From Limisphaerales bacterium (GTDB taxonomy: Bacteria; Verrucomicrobiota; Verrucomicrobiia; Limisphaerales; AAA164-E04), in assembly GCA_024761205.1 (NCBI GenBank), contig JAMASS010000011.1, forward strand, positions 62,001 to 126,000: 64,000 bases of DNA, read 5' to 3'. Position numbers and translations under genes: made by a program. This document shows, piece by piece, positions 52,858 through 63,821 of the stretch (position 1 is the stretch's first letter; each line of letters begins with the position of its first letter). The notes under the pieces were generated by a model, which did no database searches, was not told where the DNA came from, and saw nothing but the letters and a program-made list of their open reading frames with translations.

Positions 52858-55800
52858 TTATCTAGGCTGAGACACGCTAACCACATCATCGGTTGAATTG
52901 ATCGGCACCTCTTGAACTTGCCCATCAGGCCACCGAATCCATGCATCTGTAGCTCCAGTTATTGGAAACACCAGAACTCGAGAGTTCTGCGACCAATAGC
53001 CCTCCCCGGCTGTGATCTCGCGAAGCGGCCCATATTTACTACCGTATCGTATTCTCACCGCAGCACCGACGGCATTCGGATTCTCATCACCACCAGCCAA
53101 GAACACGCGGATTCCCGATTCGCTTTGGAGGTTACGAAAAAGCTTGACCTCTCCCCCATTCTGCGCCACAGCAAGATCGACGCGACCGTCTTGATCAAAA
53201 TCCGCCGCTGCCGCCCCCCGTTGTTCGCCAAAAATCTCGATCCCACTGGCACTCGCACTAACCGATTGAAATCTTCCATCACCAAGTCCCCGAAGCCAGA
53301 GCCCTCGCCCAGCGTCGATTCGTGAATCAAAGGGCTGCACAGGAAAGAAATTCTGCGCCAAAAAGATATCCTCGTGACGATCGTTATCGAAGTCCGCAAC
53401 GACAACGCCGAACGCCGGGGCAAACTGGGCTTCCGCTGGCAGAGGCAGGGGTTCAAACCGATCGCCTTGATTCATGAACACGGTGCTCTCAAACCAATTG
53501 GCCTGAAGCGACTTTGCGGCCGGAAATCTTGAACCCAGAATCGTCGGTAGATCAGCTTGGTTGTAGGCCGTCAGAGTTTCGAATGATTGCGGCACGAAGG
53601 ATAGCTCGTCGGCAAGATCGGCAAATCGTCGCACTGGAAACAGTTTGTCGTGTCGGTTCTCCCGGTACGCTTCAATCAGGTCTGTCTGAGAGTCACCATC
53701 AAAGTCGCCGTAATAAAGGAAACGCTCAGCCAATGAACGCTCCGACCCGCTGACACTTCGGCGTGCCGCCAGTGAATGATTCCGCCCCCAGTTCGAAGCT
53801 GCGATATCCATGCGACCATCACTGTCAAAATCTCCAGTCGCTACCCCATTCCACCATCCGAGGCATTCGCTCAGTCCCAACGAGTCAGTGCGATCCATGA
53901 GTCGTCCCGACTCGTTGACGAACACCCTTACCGCCCCCCATTCACATGCGACCACCAGATCCAACTGGCCATCACCAGTGAGATCGCTGAAACAAGCGCC
54001 ACGGACCAACCCAACCTCACCCAACCCGGGATGGTTATGGGTGCTTAGCTGAAAACCGTCGCCTTCTGCCGACCACAATTGTGACAGTCCCACCTCGGGA
54101 TAGCGCCCCGCACGAGTATGAGCCCCCAAGAAGACATCAAGGTCACCATCGCCATCCACATCGCCGATGGCAACGGGTCCGGTCACAGCCGCAACGCCGA
54201 GTTTCCGACGGATTGCTTCGGTTGAATTCAAATCAATCTCCAAAATACTCCCACCGCTCTGCGAACCGTCTTCAAAGTTGGACGAACCCACGATCAAACG
54301 CCGCTTCTCACTCGCTCGCATACCAACGATCCCTGTCTGATCTCGGCGAGCCGGCATGAGTTCTGACACCGTCTCGTCCCTGACAAATTGACCGTTCCGG
54401 TTCAAATAGACAGCCAGGCGGCCCCCCCGCCCTGTCCCTACAATCAAGTCCTCTCGCCCATCATCATTCACATCAAACCAGCTTACGCCCGGCCCCATTT
54501 GGCTGTATTTCTTTGGCAACAAAAGTTCCCGTTCGAAATCGTCGTAGTTTGCGTCAGCATGCCGGTGTCCAACGCGATTGCTCACATCTTCAAACCAAGG
54601 AGGAACCACCGGCTCTTCAATAATCGGCAAACTCCCCTCAGACGGCTCGGCAATCTCATAGACCCTATTGGGCTGAACATCGGTAACTCGACTATACCGC
54701 CCGCTCGACCAGCGAACGGACAAGTCAAGACGTCCGAACTTTGGCGGTGCCGCAAAGACTCGCGCCAAATCATCGGAGGACAGATATCGCCCGCCACTGA
54801 TCATTTCTTGACTTTGATTGATCGCTGCAGACTCCAAGGTGACGCGCGCTCCCACCCCATAGCGATTTGCTCCTCGCCCCTTCAAACGCACCAAGACTCT
54901 CGGCACATTGGAGTTGTTTCGATAAACCCCCAACGGCGCATTTAGGTTGTTCACAACGACATCCAAATCACCGTCATTGTCCAGATCACCCAGAGCCATG
55001 CCATGAGCGACCCCCTGCTGATTGAAATTCCAATCGTCACTTCGGAGATTGAAGCGAAGATTGCTGAGATTCCGAAACGCCAATTTCGGCTGCCTCATCT
55101 TAGGGAACATGAGCAATTTGCTCGGAATCAAGCGCCGGGGCCAAGGTCCTTTCTCGCGAATTCTATATTCGGCATCCATATCTTGAGTATCAAACATATG
55201 CCCAGTCGAACACAGCAGATCCTCATACCCGTCCAGATCGACATCCAGAAACACGGCAGACCACGTCCACTCGGTCGCAGACAACCCCGCAAACTCAGCA
55301 ATCTCAGCATACCGCTCCCCTCCCAAATTAAGGTGCAGGGTGTTCCGATCATACTGCGGTCGATTCTGATATTCCCCGACTTGAGCCCGGTACGGATCCA
55401 TCGCCGCCAGCTGCATCATCCTTCGCTCATGGTGTAAACTCAGCATATCGGCCACAAAAAGATCATCAAGCCCGTCACGATTGAGATCGGCAAAGTCCAC
55501 CGCCATTGAAAACGTGGAAGTATGCCGCAGCGATAGGTTCGACAGGAGTTGAAAATCACCCCCGCCCTGATTCATCCACACACGATCCTCCGAGTGAAAG
55601 TCATTGCAGACGTACAAATCAGGAAGCCCGTCCTGATTGATGTCACGAAACATCGCCGCTAAGCCCCAATCAAACGGCGCCCGAGCCAAGACCTTCCCAG
55701 ACGCATCCTTGAATCGACCGTCCGTCCAAGAAAGCACCCGGAAACGCCCCTGCCCGTCATTGAGATAAAACCGGTCCGCTTCCCCGTGCTCCAGTACTCT

Positions 55801-56505
55801 TCCCTCCTCCGTGATCTCAAGGCGATCCCGCTCCTCAGGTAAAATCATTCGCTGATCACCAATTCGCAACAGTGCAAATCCGGTTGTCCGAATCGTCGTC
55901 GTTCGGTAATTAGCCACGTAGAGATCCAAGTCCCCATCACCATCCACATCGGCCAGAGTCGAGGTCGTGGCGCCCCACCGATCGGACAGCCCCGAATTGC
56001 TCGCCTTAGTGAATACTCCCTGACCGTCGTTGACAAATAATTGGGTGCCGGTTCCCACCCCATTGACCAAAAGGTCGAGATCCGCATCGCCGTCAACATC
56101 CGCCAGCGTCGCTCCGGTGGAATACTGCGCCCGGCATTCAATCGCTGAATTTCTGGAACTATTGCGGAAACGCCAACCCCCGAGATTCTTGAACAGAGCA
56201 TTGGCACCCGAGAGTCGACACACGTAGATGTCGCACAGCCCATCACCGTCCACATCCCCAAGCGCCACGCCAGACCCGTTGAGACGGATCTGATTGGCCG
56301 CCGCCTCTCTATCCGTGAGGCGATTCGCAAAACGAATCCCCGTTTGACGCGGATTCAACAACGTGAACCCAGCCTTTCCTTTAGCCGGAACCGTTAACGC
56401 CGCAAACCGAAACCCACCTCCCTCTTGCCCTTGCAGCGACTGCCCCCAAACCGCTGCAAGAGAAGTCATCAACACGACACAAAAAACAGCTGCCAAAGTT
56501 TTCAC
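52858..56505 (-). CDS. FG-GAP/VCBS repeat protein with ASPIC/UnbV (CRTAC1-like) domains
   Basis: Many DVDGDGDLDLxV / DFDNDRHEDIFLAQN repeats; ...GARVTLESAAINQSQEMISGGRYLSSDDLARVFAAPPKFGRLDLSVRWSSGRYSRVTDVQPNRVYEI. Confidence 0.93.
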   Translation of the reverse strand: MKTLAAVFCVVLMTSLAAVWGQSLQGQEGGGFRFAALTVPAKGKAGFTLLNPRQTGIRFANRLTDREAAANQIRLNGSGVALGDVDGDGLCDIYVCRLSGANALFKNLGGWRFRNSSRNSAIECRAQYSTGATLADVDGDADLDLLVNGVGTGTQLFVNDGQGVFTKASNSGLSDRWGATTSTLADVDGDGDLDLYVANYRTTTIRTTGFALLRIGDQRMILPEERDRLEITEEGRVLEHGEADRFYLNDGQGRFRVLSWTDGRFKDASGKVLARAPFDWGLAAMFRDINQDGLPDLYVCNDFHSEDRVWMNQGGGDFQLLSNLSLRHTSTFSMAVDFADLNRDGLDDLFVADMLSLHHERRMMQLAAMDPYRAQVGEYQNRPQYDRNTLHLNLGGERYAEIAEFAGLSATEWTWSAVFLDVDLDGYEDLLCSTGHMFDTQDMDAEYRIREKGPWPRRLIPSKLLMFPKMRQPKLAFRNLSNLRFNLRSDDWNFNQQGVAHGMALGDLDNDGDLDVVVNNLNAPLGVYRNNSNVPRVLVRLKGRGANRYGVGARVTLESAAINQSQEMISGGRYLSSDDLARVFAAPPKFGRLDLSVRWSSGRYSRVTDVQPNRVYEIAEPSEGSLPIIEEPVVPPWFEDVSNRVGHRHADANYDDFERELLLPKKYSQMGPGVSWFDVNDDGREDLIVGTGRGGRLAVYLNRNGQFVRDETVSELMPARRDQTGIVGMRASEKRRLIVGSSNFEDGSQSGGSILEIDLNSTEAIRRKLGVAAVTGPVAIGDVDGDGDLDVFLGAHTRAGRYPEVGLSQLWSAEGDGFQLSTHNHPGLGEVGLVRGACFSDLTGDGQLDLVVACEWGAVRVFVNESGRLMDRTDSLGLSECLGWWNGVATGDFDSDGRMDIAASNWGRNHSLAARRSVSGSERSLAERFLYYGDFDGDSQTDLIEAYRENRHDKLFPVRRFADLADELSFVPQSFETLTAYNQADLPTILGSRFPAAKSLQANWFESTVFMNQGDRFEPLPLPAEAQFAPAFGVVVADFDNDRHEDIFLAQNFFPVQPFDSRIDAGRGLWLRGLGDGRFQSVSASASGIEIFGEQRGAAAADFDQDGRVDLAVAQNGGEVKLFRNLQSESGIRVFLAGGDENPNAVGAAVRIRYGSKYGPLREITAGEGYWSQNSRVLVFPITGATDAWIRWPDGQVQEVPINSTDDVVSVSQPR

Positions 56506-56559
56506 GGAGTCAAATCCGGTATTCCGAAGAGAGCGCCGCCCAGCCAGTCAACGCGCCGC

Positions 56560-58824
56560 CTAATGCCGTGAGTGCTCATGGCCACTATCTTCTTTTGCGA
56601 AAGTCGCCGGTTGGATCAGCAGCTTCTTGATCTCGGACTCTCCCTCCATGATCAGGTAAGCGGTATTCACCGAAAGCCCTTTAAACTCCTGTGCAACTCC
56701 CGAGGCTGGCCACTGCACCTTCAAATCCACCCTCTCAACCCCGGGCCCCAGACCAATTTCCTGCCGCAGTGGTGACGCCCCAAAAGACCCGCCTGAAGAC
56801 ACGGTCCGATGAATGGTCAACATCCCCTCACTCGAATGGGCAAAAACGATAATCCGAGCGCCGATGGCGGCTCGATTCGACTTCACGCCCACCAACTTGA
56901 GCTTAATCCACGAGTGCTGATTGCCGGGATTTTCGAACAGCGCATTGAAGTAACGATCTCCCTCATACGCCCCCCCCATACTCACAAAAATATCTTGATC
57001 GCCATCGTGATCCAAATCGCCGAAGGCGATCCCATGCCCTTTCTGAATGTAGCCGAAACCGCCGGCCGTGGTCACATCTTGGAATTTCTTGCCGCGATCA
57101 TTTCGCAACATGCGGTTCGGCACAATCATATCCAGCTGCGGGGTTCCTGTTCCGATGTAGAAATCAAGAAATCCGTCATTATCAAGATCGCCATAATTCC
57201 CGGACATCCCCAACAGCAATCGAAACAAACCTTTCTTCCGTGTTACATCCTCAAACGTCCCGTCGCCTGCATTCCGATACAATCGCGGTCGCGCCGCGCC
57301 ATGCCGCAGTCCGAGATAGTCGGCCGCCACGCTCCCCACATCCTTGACGCCATAGCCGCAAGCGAAGATATCCAACCAGCCATCGTTGTCGAAATCAAAG
57401 AACCACGTAGGAAAACTATGTTCCGGCCCCTGCACCTTAAGCTCCTTGGCTACATCAGTGAATCGCCATCTCCCGCCTTCACTCGCAGGACCATCGTTCC
57501 GATACAAGAAGTTGGCCTGCCCTCGGCAAGAGATGTAGATATCCATCCGTCCATCATTATTGAAATCCCCACTCCCAACAGCTTTGATCAGTCCGACGCC
57601 TGTCAACCCAACTTCCTGAGCGATCTCCTCAAAAGTGCCATCGCCTTGATTTCGAAATAGCTCACAAGGGTTCTTGGCATTCGGAGTGGTCTCATTGCCG
57701 ATAAAGAGATCAATCCAGCCATCGCCGTCAAAATCCAACCAAGTCGCAGCCTGAGTCGGATGAAATGATAGCACCCCAGCAGCTTCGGTCACATCGTCAA
57801 AGGTGGCATCCCCGCGATTCCGCAGCAGTGAATTCGGATGCTTCCCCTCCGCTTCAAACCACCCTCCTCGCAGCACGAAGATGTCAATGTCGCCGTCATT
57901 GTCATAGTCGGCTTGGATGAGATTCAACCCACCCAACTCACCTTCCAGCCCGGCTTGTTTCGCTGTCTCGCTGAACGTTCCGTCTCCATTATTAATATAA
58001 AGCCGCAACTCTTCGTCCAAACCCATTCCCGAGATCATCAAATCGAGATCGTGATCATTATCCAAATCATCCATGACCACACTCCCAGCGAGACTATTCC
58101 AAGCGAGAGCCAAGCCGCCCGCAATATCATGAAAGCGTGGCAGCGGATGCTCGGATTCAAAAACTCGCGGTGAAATCACATACTTTTGCGGCATGTCATG
58201 TGGATGTTTCCCTAACGTCATATAGGCCAGATTGAGCAACCACCCCGCCCGTAAGTCGCCCGGGTTCCGTTCCAAGTAATCTTCCAACAATTGTGCGGCC
58301 TTGGCCGAGCCCTCAGGCTTCTTGTGAAACCCACTCGCTTGAATGGGAACCAAACAAGAATCCGTAGTGTGCCGCTCAAGACAGTTCTCCTGTTCGCCCA
58401 AACGCAGATAAGCCAGAATAGCGTTGAAAGCGATGACCTCCGCTTTGTCTGAAGGCAAGTTGACACGCCTTTCCCTGATCAGTTGATTCAATGTCTCAAA
58501 CTGCTTAATCGCCGCTGCACTGTCTCCTGCATGCAGCAATCCGTGGCCATACTTGAATCGCAGAGAAATGAGCCGATTGATTGGAATCTGCCGCTGCTTT
58601 AGGAGCTCGTCCAATTGCCGGCCGAACAGAGCCGCTCTAGCTCGGTTCAAGAATGGATTCTTGAGGGGATCTGCAGTGCGTTGAATCTCGGCCAACCGCT
58701 CGGCCATTTTGATGGTCCCAGCACTTCGGGGATCCGCCGCCAACGCCCCAGAATGCGGAAGCAATAAGCCACAACTAGCTGACAAACTCAACAAAACAAG
58801 CGAACGAAACACGTAACAGATCAT
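56560..58824 (-). CDS. TPR + FG-GAP repeat protein with ASPIC/UnbV domain
   Basis: DLDNDHDLDLMISGMG, DFDGDGWIDLFIGNE, DFNNDGRMDIYISCRG; C-terminal GARIIVFAHSSEGMLTIHRTVSSGGSFGASPLRQEIGLGPGVERVDLKVQWPASG. Confidence 0.93.
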   Translation of the reverse strand: MICYVFRSLVLLSLSASCGLLLPHSGALAADPRSAGTIKMAERLAEIQRTADPLKNPFLNRARAALFGRQLDELLKQRQIPINRLISLRFKYGHGLLHAGDSAAAIKQFETLNQLIRERRVNLPSDKAEVIAFNAILAYLRLGEQENCLERHTTDSCLVPIQASGFHKKPEGSAKAAQLLEDYLERNPGDLRAGWLLNLAYMTLGKHPHDMPQKYVISPRVFESEHPLPRFHDIAGGLALAWNSLAGSVVMDDLDNDHDLDLMISGMGLDEELRLYINNGDGTFSETAKQAGLEGELGGLNLIQADYDNDGDIDIFVLRGGWFEAEGKHPNSLLRNRGDATFDDVTEAAGVLSFHPTQAATWLDFDGDGWIDLFIGNETTPNAKNPCELFRNQGDGTFEEIAQEVGLTGVGLIKAVGSGDFNNDGRMDIYISCRGQANFLYRNDGPASEGGRWRFTDVAKELKVQGPEHSFPTWFFDFDNDGWLDIFACGYGVKDVGSVAADYLGLRHGAARPRLYRNAGDGTFEDVTRKKGLFRLLLGMSGNYGDLDNDGFLDFYIGTGTPQLDMIVPNRMLRNDRGKKFQDVTTAGGFGYIQKGHGIAFGDLDHDGDQDIFVSMGGAYEGDRYFNALFENPGNQHSWIKLKLVGVKSNRAAIGARIIVFAHSSEGMLTIHRTVSSGGSFGASPLRQEIGLGPGVERVDLKVQWPASGVAQEFKGLSVNTAYLIMEGESEIKKLLIQPATFAKEDSGHEHSRH

Positions 58825-59093
58825 AAATACAACTCGATTGCGGACAATCCAAAAACAAATCCCTCATCAAAAGGAACCGCAAAACCATAACGGATCGTTC
58901 ACCCCTAATGACAAATTGAACCGCGAAATACACAGAAGACGCAAAAGCGGATTGAATAGTCTCCTATTCCACATACTCCGAGCATTCCGCAGTGATCCCT
59001 CCTACTCTCACTACAAGTGCGGTCGGGCACCCGCTCACGATTAATCTGATTTCCACGATTGCCGCCCGAAATCCTCAATGCTAAGCTCAACAA

Positions 59094-60651
59094 GTGTTGC
59101 CACTCGCCCCACGCGCTAGACTTCTATATCCGCATCTGAGGTTTCGAAGATTGAGAATCTTCTCGCTGCTAATTACGCTCCCATTATCCTTCCAAAGCAT
59201 CGAACAGTCCCAAGGGGCAGACGAGCCTCCTTCGAACCTGTCTCCACGCCAACTCGCCCAGCGATATTGCGCCGCCTGCCATCTTTTCCCGGAACCCCAT
59301 ATCTTAGATAAATCAACGTGGCAAAACGGTACCATGCCATTTTTGAAGAAGCGGATCGGCATCTCGCAACTCGATCCAAATCAACCTGATCACCAAACCG
59401 TTTTGCGCGAGTGGAACGCCATCTGGAATTACTACTTCGATACCGCTCCAGAAAAGCTGCCATCCGCCAAGACCACAATCTCACAAGATCTTTCCGGTTT
59501 CACAATCATCGACCCTCAATATCGCCCCGGGAAAGCCTTCATCACTCTCACCCAGATCGATTCCCAGCGACGGCAACTCTACGTGGGTAACGCCCAAATC
59601 CGAACCCTTGATGTACTCGATCCATCCGGCAAACCTCTCTCCAGCCTGCGCGTGGCCAGCCCCCCCGTGAGTCTCTCGGAACAGCCGGATGGCTGGTACT
59701 GCACGTTGATCGGCCTCGTCCCCCCTCATAACCAGCGGATCGGAAGCCTCATCAAACTGGCGCAGAACGGAACTGCCTTCTCCTTAGTCCGGGAGATTCT
59801 TTCGGATCTCCCCCGTCCGACCGATTGTAGCTTCGGTGACTTAAATGGCGATGGACGAGAAGATCTCGTCGTCTCGGGTTTTGGCAACATCCTCGGCGAA
59901 CTGACATGGCACGAAAACCTTGGAAACGGACGTTACCGGAAACACGTAATCTACCACCGACCAGGAGCGCTCAAAACCTTCACTCACGATTTTGATCAAG
60001 ACGGACGCCTCGACATTGTGGCGTTGATGGCCCAATCGCAGGAAGGCGTGTTCGTGCTGCTCAACGACGGCAACCACCAATTTAAGGAATATCCCGCAGT
60101 AAGAGCTCACCCCGCATGGGGATACGCCGGATTCGAGCTCGTTGACTTCGACCGAGACGGCTTGATGGATTTTCTCACAGCCAATGGCGACAACGGAGAA
60201 TATCCCTCCTGTCTCAAACCTTATCACGGCATTCGGCTCTATCGCAATTTTGGCGATCATGGCTTTCGTCAGCAATTTTTTATTCCCTTAAATGGCGCCT
60301 TCAAAGCCGTCCCGGCAGATTTCGATCTCGACGGCGATTTGGATATCGCAGCGATTTCCTACTTTCCGGACTACAACAAGGCGCCGGAAGAAAGTTTCGT
60401 CCTGCTTTGGAACGACGGCGCCTACCGTTTTCGCGCCCAAACGTTTCCTCAAAGCTACCGCGGCCGATGGTTGACCATGGACGCGGGCGATCTCGACGGC
60501 GACGGCGAATCCCGATATCATCCTCGGCGCCGCCAATCGAACACCTTACGCGGTCAATTCATCGATTGAGACATCCTGGAAAAAAGGCGGTCCTTCGATT
60601 CTGATCCTCAGAAACGAACATGAGCTGGAAACTAAGTCAGGCAGCGATTGA
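59094..60651 (+). CDS. FG-GAP/VCBS repeat protein with apparent late frameshift (ORF as given ends 60569)
   Basis: DLNGDGREDLVVSGFGN, DFDQDGRLDIVALMAQ, DFDRDGLMDFLTANG, DFDLDGDLDIAAISYF; after DLDGDG the other frame continues NPDIILGAANRTPYAVNSSIETSWKKGGPSILILRNEHELETKSGSD* to 60651. Confidence 0.8.
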
Positions 60652-60685
60652 TTGCCCCCTCCGGTTTTGCAAGTCTCCCCACCTA

Positions 60686-60717
60686 GAAAAAGAGGCCGGA
60701 CTCCTTTGTCCGGCCTC
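60686..60717 (-). terminator. Rho-independent terminator
   Basis: Minus strand GAGGCCGGAC-AAAGGA-GTCCGGCCTC-TTTTTC: perfect 10-bp stem, 6-nt loop, U-tract, just downstream of the 60744 stop. Confidence 0.88.
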
Positions 60718-60743
60718 CATGAATGAATCAGATTTTCCGTTGA

Positions 60744-63700
60744 CTAGCGTGCGAGGTAAAACTTCGTCGCGCCTTCCGCTACTGTCGAGAACGACGGTTC
60801 AGTCGCCCCCGCAACCGGAGTATAAGTGCCCTCAACCGTATCGGAACTCATAAGCGTGCCCGAAAACTCAATGGTGATAGTACCATCGGAGATCGAGACC
60901 CCCTGAATACCCCCGTCTCCCCCTCCACCGCCGTCAGGCGCAACGAAGTCACCGACATTACGGAATTGGGCAACAACTGCGTGTTGGAGTCCGGTAGCCG
61001 TTTCGCTGTTATTCAGCTCGGGCGCATAGAACGGCCCCACAAACAGGCTAGGCTTCAAGTCAACAAACTCACGAGTCGTTCGCGCCTCCCAGTTCACACC
61101 GTCGGACCCCGTGAAGGTCATGATGGTGTTACCCTCCCGTTTGATCCGCACCCAAACGTTGGGATAGTCCAGAGGGCCGCCCCCATCATTGGCACCGCGA
61201 GTCTGATCACCGCCTGCGAGTGTGAGTGTATCGTCGTTGCGATAGTTATTTTCGTAAGAGTTGTTGGACGCTTCATTCCTCCATTGAACCGCAGGGTTCG
61301 CATGAACCGTCTGATAGCGGGCAAACCGAACATCCTCCGGAATACAGACTTCAGGCTCGGCGTCGGGATCGTCCGGGTCCACAATGATCGCTGAAGGACA
61401 ATCCGCGAATTCGGCAGGCACGGGTCCCTTGCCGATGTCCAATCCTTCGCGCATCTGCAATCCGGTTCGAGCCCACTGGCTGGACGGGTCCTGATACTCG
61501 ATCTGAGCCACCTTGTCGAAGGCGCCTTCGATCTCCTGATAGACAAACGTCGCTTCATCGTAGTCCCCCCAATAGTCCACGCCACTGGAGACAATATCGA
61601 ATCCGTCTTCAGTCACGCGCACCGCATCATCAGCCCACGTGCCCGGTTTGCTATAGACCTGTTGACTACCGATGACGGCCCAGGCGTAAGAGTCATCCGC
61701 CGTGAAGGTTGCCTGCGCCCCTGTGTCAGGGATTGCATTGCCCATGACGTCAGAGACACCCTTGACCGTCACGGTATATTCCTCGCCTGCTTGCAAGCCC
61801 GAAACCGTCAATCTGGCCGAATGGTAATCAATGATCGCAACAGCGGTGATATCCGGTGAGAAGTTATCCAACGGCCGTGTCACCACATCCACCGAATCAA
61901 TCGTCCCGGCACTAATGCTGTAGTTAGCGGCATCACCCACCGTGCTGCCGTCAACGGGTTCAGAGAAGCTGATGCCGACCTCGAATTTCCCATCACCGCC
62001 GGACATCGCACCGGCGGTGATTTGCGGCGGCTTGTTATCATCGAGAACAGTCAAGGTCACTTCTTCAGTGGTGACCGACATACCGGGAACACTCAGAGTG
62101 GCCTTGTATTTGCCGGCATGGGACTTCTGCAGCAGAGGTTTGTAGTGGAGATTGGCAGAATTGGCTCCGGGAACCGGATCACCGTCCTTAAACCATTGAA
62201 TCGCCGGCCCAGACACATACGGAGAGGCGAAATCAAATCCGACCGAGAGCATAAAGGGTTCGTTCTCCGAGATTTCACCGGCCACGGGCTGACTAGTGAT
62301 GGCAACCCTGCTCCCGACGGTATCAAACTCGGAAACAATGGCCGGACCCCCGATCGGTCCGAGGTCAGCAGCCGGGGTATCGTCATTGACGTTCCGCCAG
62401 GCGACCTGCACCCAGTCACCGCCGCCGCCTTCCTTCCAAGTGACGGTCACGCCGTAGGTGCCGGGAGTCAGGCTAATCGGCGAGATCGTCGTTTCGGTGT
62501 CGGCGACATCGGGCTCCTGAAACGGAGCACAGCAATCTTCTTCCCAAGCAATCACGAGATCGTTGTCGCTACCGGGAACCGGGAAGGCAGGACCGTTCGT
62601 GTTCAGGTAGAGCTCGCTGGCATCATCACTGCGAATGAAGAAATCATACTGCCCGGCAGTTTCCACCACCAGTTTGAATTGGATGAGTCCGAGGTAGTTG
62701 TCGCCCCCTCCTCCCTCGATATCCGGGGAGAGTTGCGCACCGGATTGGGGAATGCTCTGAGATGGGTTGTCCGGAAAATCCGGGTGATTGTAAGCGTCCT
62801 CCAGATCACTAAACGAGGCGCCCCCGCCCGTGTTGTAAATCCTGGCAATGACGAATCCCTCCGCCTCACCGAGAGCCGCAGTTGTGACCGTCAATTCTCC
62901 GGTCGGATCGGAAGAGTTACAGAAATCATCGAGGGAAATAATTTGAAACTTATATTCAGTTTCCGGGTTCAAGTTCATCGCCTGGTAGCTCGTATCCGAG
63001 GTTTGAGCCACCAAGTTGCCGTTTTGCCACACTTCATAAGCCGTGGCTCCGGCCGCCATATCCCAGGCGATCAAGGCCCGCAAGGCGCCTTCTTCGACCG
63101 CCCTGAGATTCCCTGCTGCCATCGGCGGATCCGTCGGAACCGTCACACCAGGGGCTTCGACAATCTCAATACCATTGATTGGCGCCCGAAAGTTCACAGG
63201 CGTCGCCTCGAGTCGGAAGGAATCACCGGCGATATTCTCATAAATCAGGACATCTCCGTTTTCCCCCACCTCGAATTCGCCATCAAACGCAGCGGCATCC
63301 AAGTGAAACTGAATGTGGCAATTCACCTTGTAGTCACCAGACCGGCCGGTCACACCACCCTTGGTGTAGACATAAACCGTGTAGACATCGTAGGGCACAT
63401 TGTCCACCTGAACGAAGATGGTGTCCGAAGCATTCGTATCAAGATAACCGGCCATCAAATTACGGCTGCCACTTGCCGGGGCGGTGTTGTTCTCCTCACC
63501 TCTACCGGTGCTGGACCATGTGTTGTTGGAGGCCCAAGTCACAGTGGCGTCGGTCTCGACCGAATTACCATTTTCATCCGCAACCACAGGTTCGGCATCT
63601 CCCGCTTCTCCCTCGGTGTTGTTCCAAACCACCGTTTCCAAAAAACCTGCAGGACCTTCAACCACGGACGTTGGGTCCTCAGCCCCGCTGGGCTCATTGG

Positions 63701-63821
63701 AGCCAAAATTAATGGCGATACTCTTTCCATCCGGTGAGGCGGTCGCGACTTGCAGCGAAAGCACTGCAAACACTCCCCCCGCCAACGCGGATATCCGATA
63801 CTTTTTTCGTGTTGTACTCAT
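60744..63821 (-). CDS. Large multidomain secreted protein (Fn3-like, PA14-like, Ig-like) with C-terminal module shared with 38474-40534
   Basis: Signal peptide; YEVWQNGNLVAQTSDTSYQAMNLNPETEYKFQIISLD (Fn3-like); GQYDFFIRSDDASELYLNTNG (PA14-like); C-terminus IQGVSISDGTITIEFSGTLMSSDTVEGTYTPVAGATEPSFSTVAEGATKFYLAR. Confidence 0.85.
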   Translation of the reverse strand: MSTTRKKYRISALAGGVFAVLSLQVATASPDGKSIAINFGSNEPSGAEDPTSVVEGPAGFLETVVWNNTEGEAGDAEPVVADENGNSVETDATVTWASNNTWSSTGRGEENNTAPASGSRNLMAGYLDTNASDTIFVQVDNVPYDVYTVYVYTKGGVTGRSGDYKVNCHIQFHLDAAAFDGEFEVGENGDVLIYENIAGDSFRLEATPVNFRAPINGIEIVEAPGVTVPTDPPMAAGNLRAVEEGALRALIAWDMAAGATAYEVWQNGNLVAQTSDTSYQAMNLNPETEYKFQIISLDDFCNSSDPTGELTVTTAALGEAEGFVIARIYNTGGGASFSDLEDAYNHPDFPDNPSQSIPQSGAQLSPDIEGGGGDNYLGLIQFKLVVETAGQYDFFIRSDDASELYLNTNGPAFPVPGSDNDLVIAWEEDCCAPFQEPDVADTETTISPISLTPGTYGVTVTWKEGGGGDWVQVAWRNVNDDTPAADLGPIGGPAIVSEFDTVGSRVAITSQPVAGEISENEPFMLSVGFDFASPYVSGPAIQWFKDGDPVPGANSANLHYKPLLQKSHAGKYKATLSVPGMSVTTEEVTLTVLDDNKPPQITAGAMSGGDGKFEVGISFSEPVDGSTVGDAANYSISAGTIDSVDVVTRPLDNFSPDITAVAIIDYHSARLTVSGLQAGEEYTVTVKGVSDVMGNAIPDTGAQATFTADDSYAWAVIGSQQVYSKPGTWADDAVRVTEDGFDIVSSGVDYWGDYDEATFVYQEIEGAFDKVAQIEYQDPSSQWARTGLQMREGLDIGKGPVPAEFADCPSAIIVDPDDPDAEPEVCIPEDVRFARYQTVHANPAVQWRNEASNNSYENNYRNDDTLTLAGGDQTRGANDGGGPLDYPNVWVRIKREGNTIMTFTGSDGVNWEARTTREFVDLKPSLFVGPFYAPELNNSETATGLQHAVVAQFRNVGDFVAPDGGGGGDGGIQGVSISDGTITIEFSGTLMSSDTVEGTYTPVAGATEPSFSTVAEGATKFYLAR

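Noticed and set aside
56809-57660. 283-aa plus-strand ORF
   Set aside because: Antisense of the FG-GAP/ASPIC gene; Ile/Pro/His-rich shadow ORF.
62022-63737. 571-aa plus-strand ORF
   Set aside because: Lies entirely antisense to the 1025-aa secreted protein gene, with atypical His/Arg-rich composition and no domain; shadow ORF.
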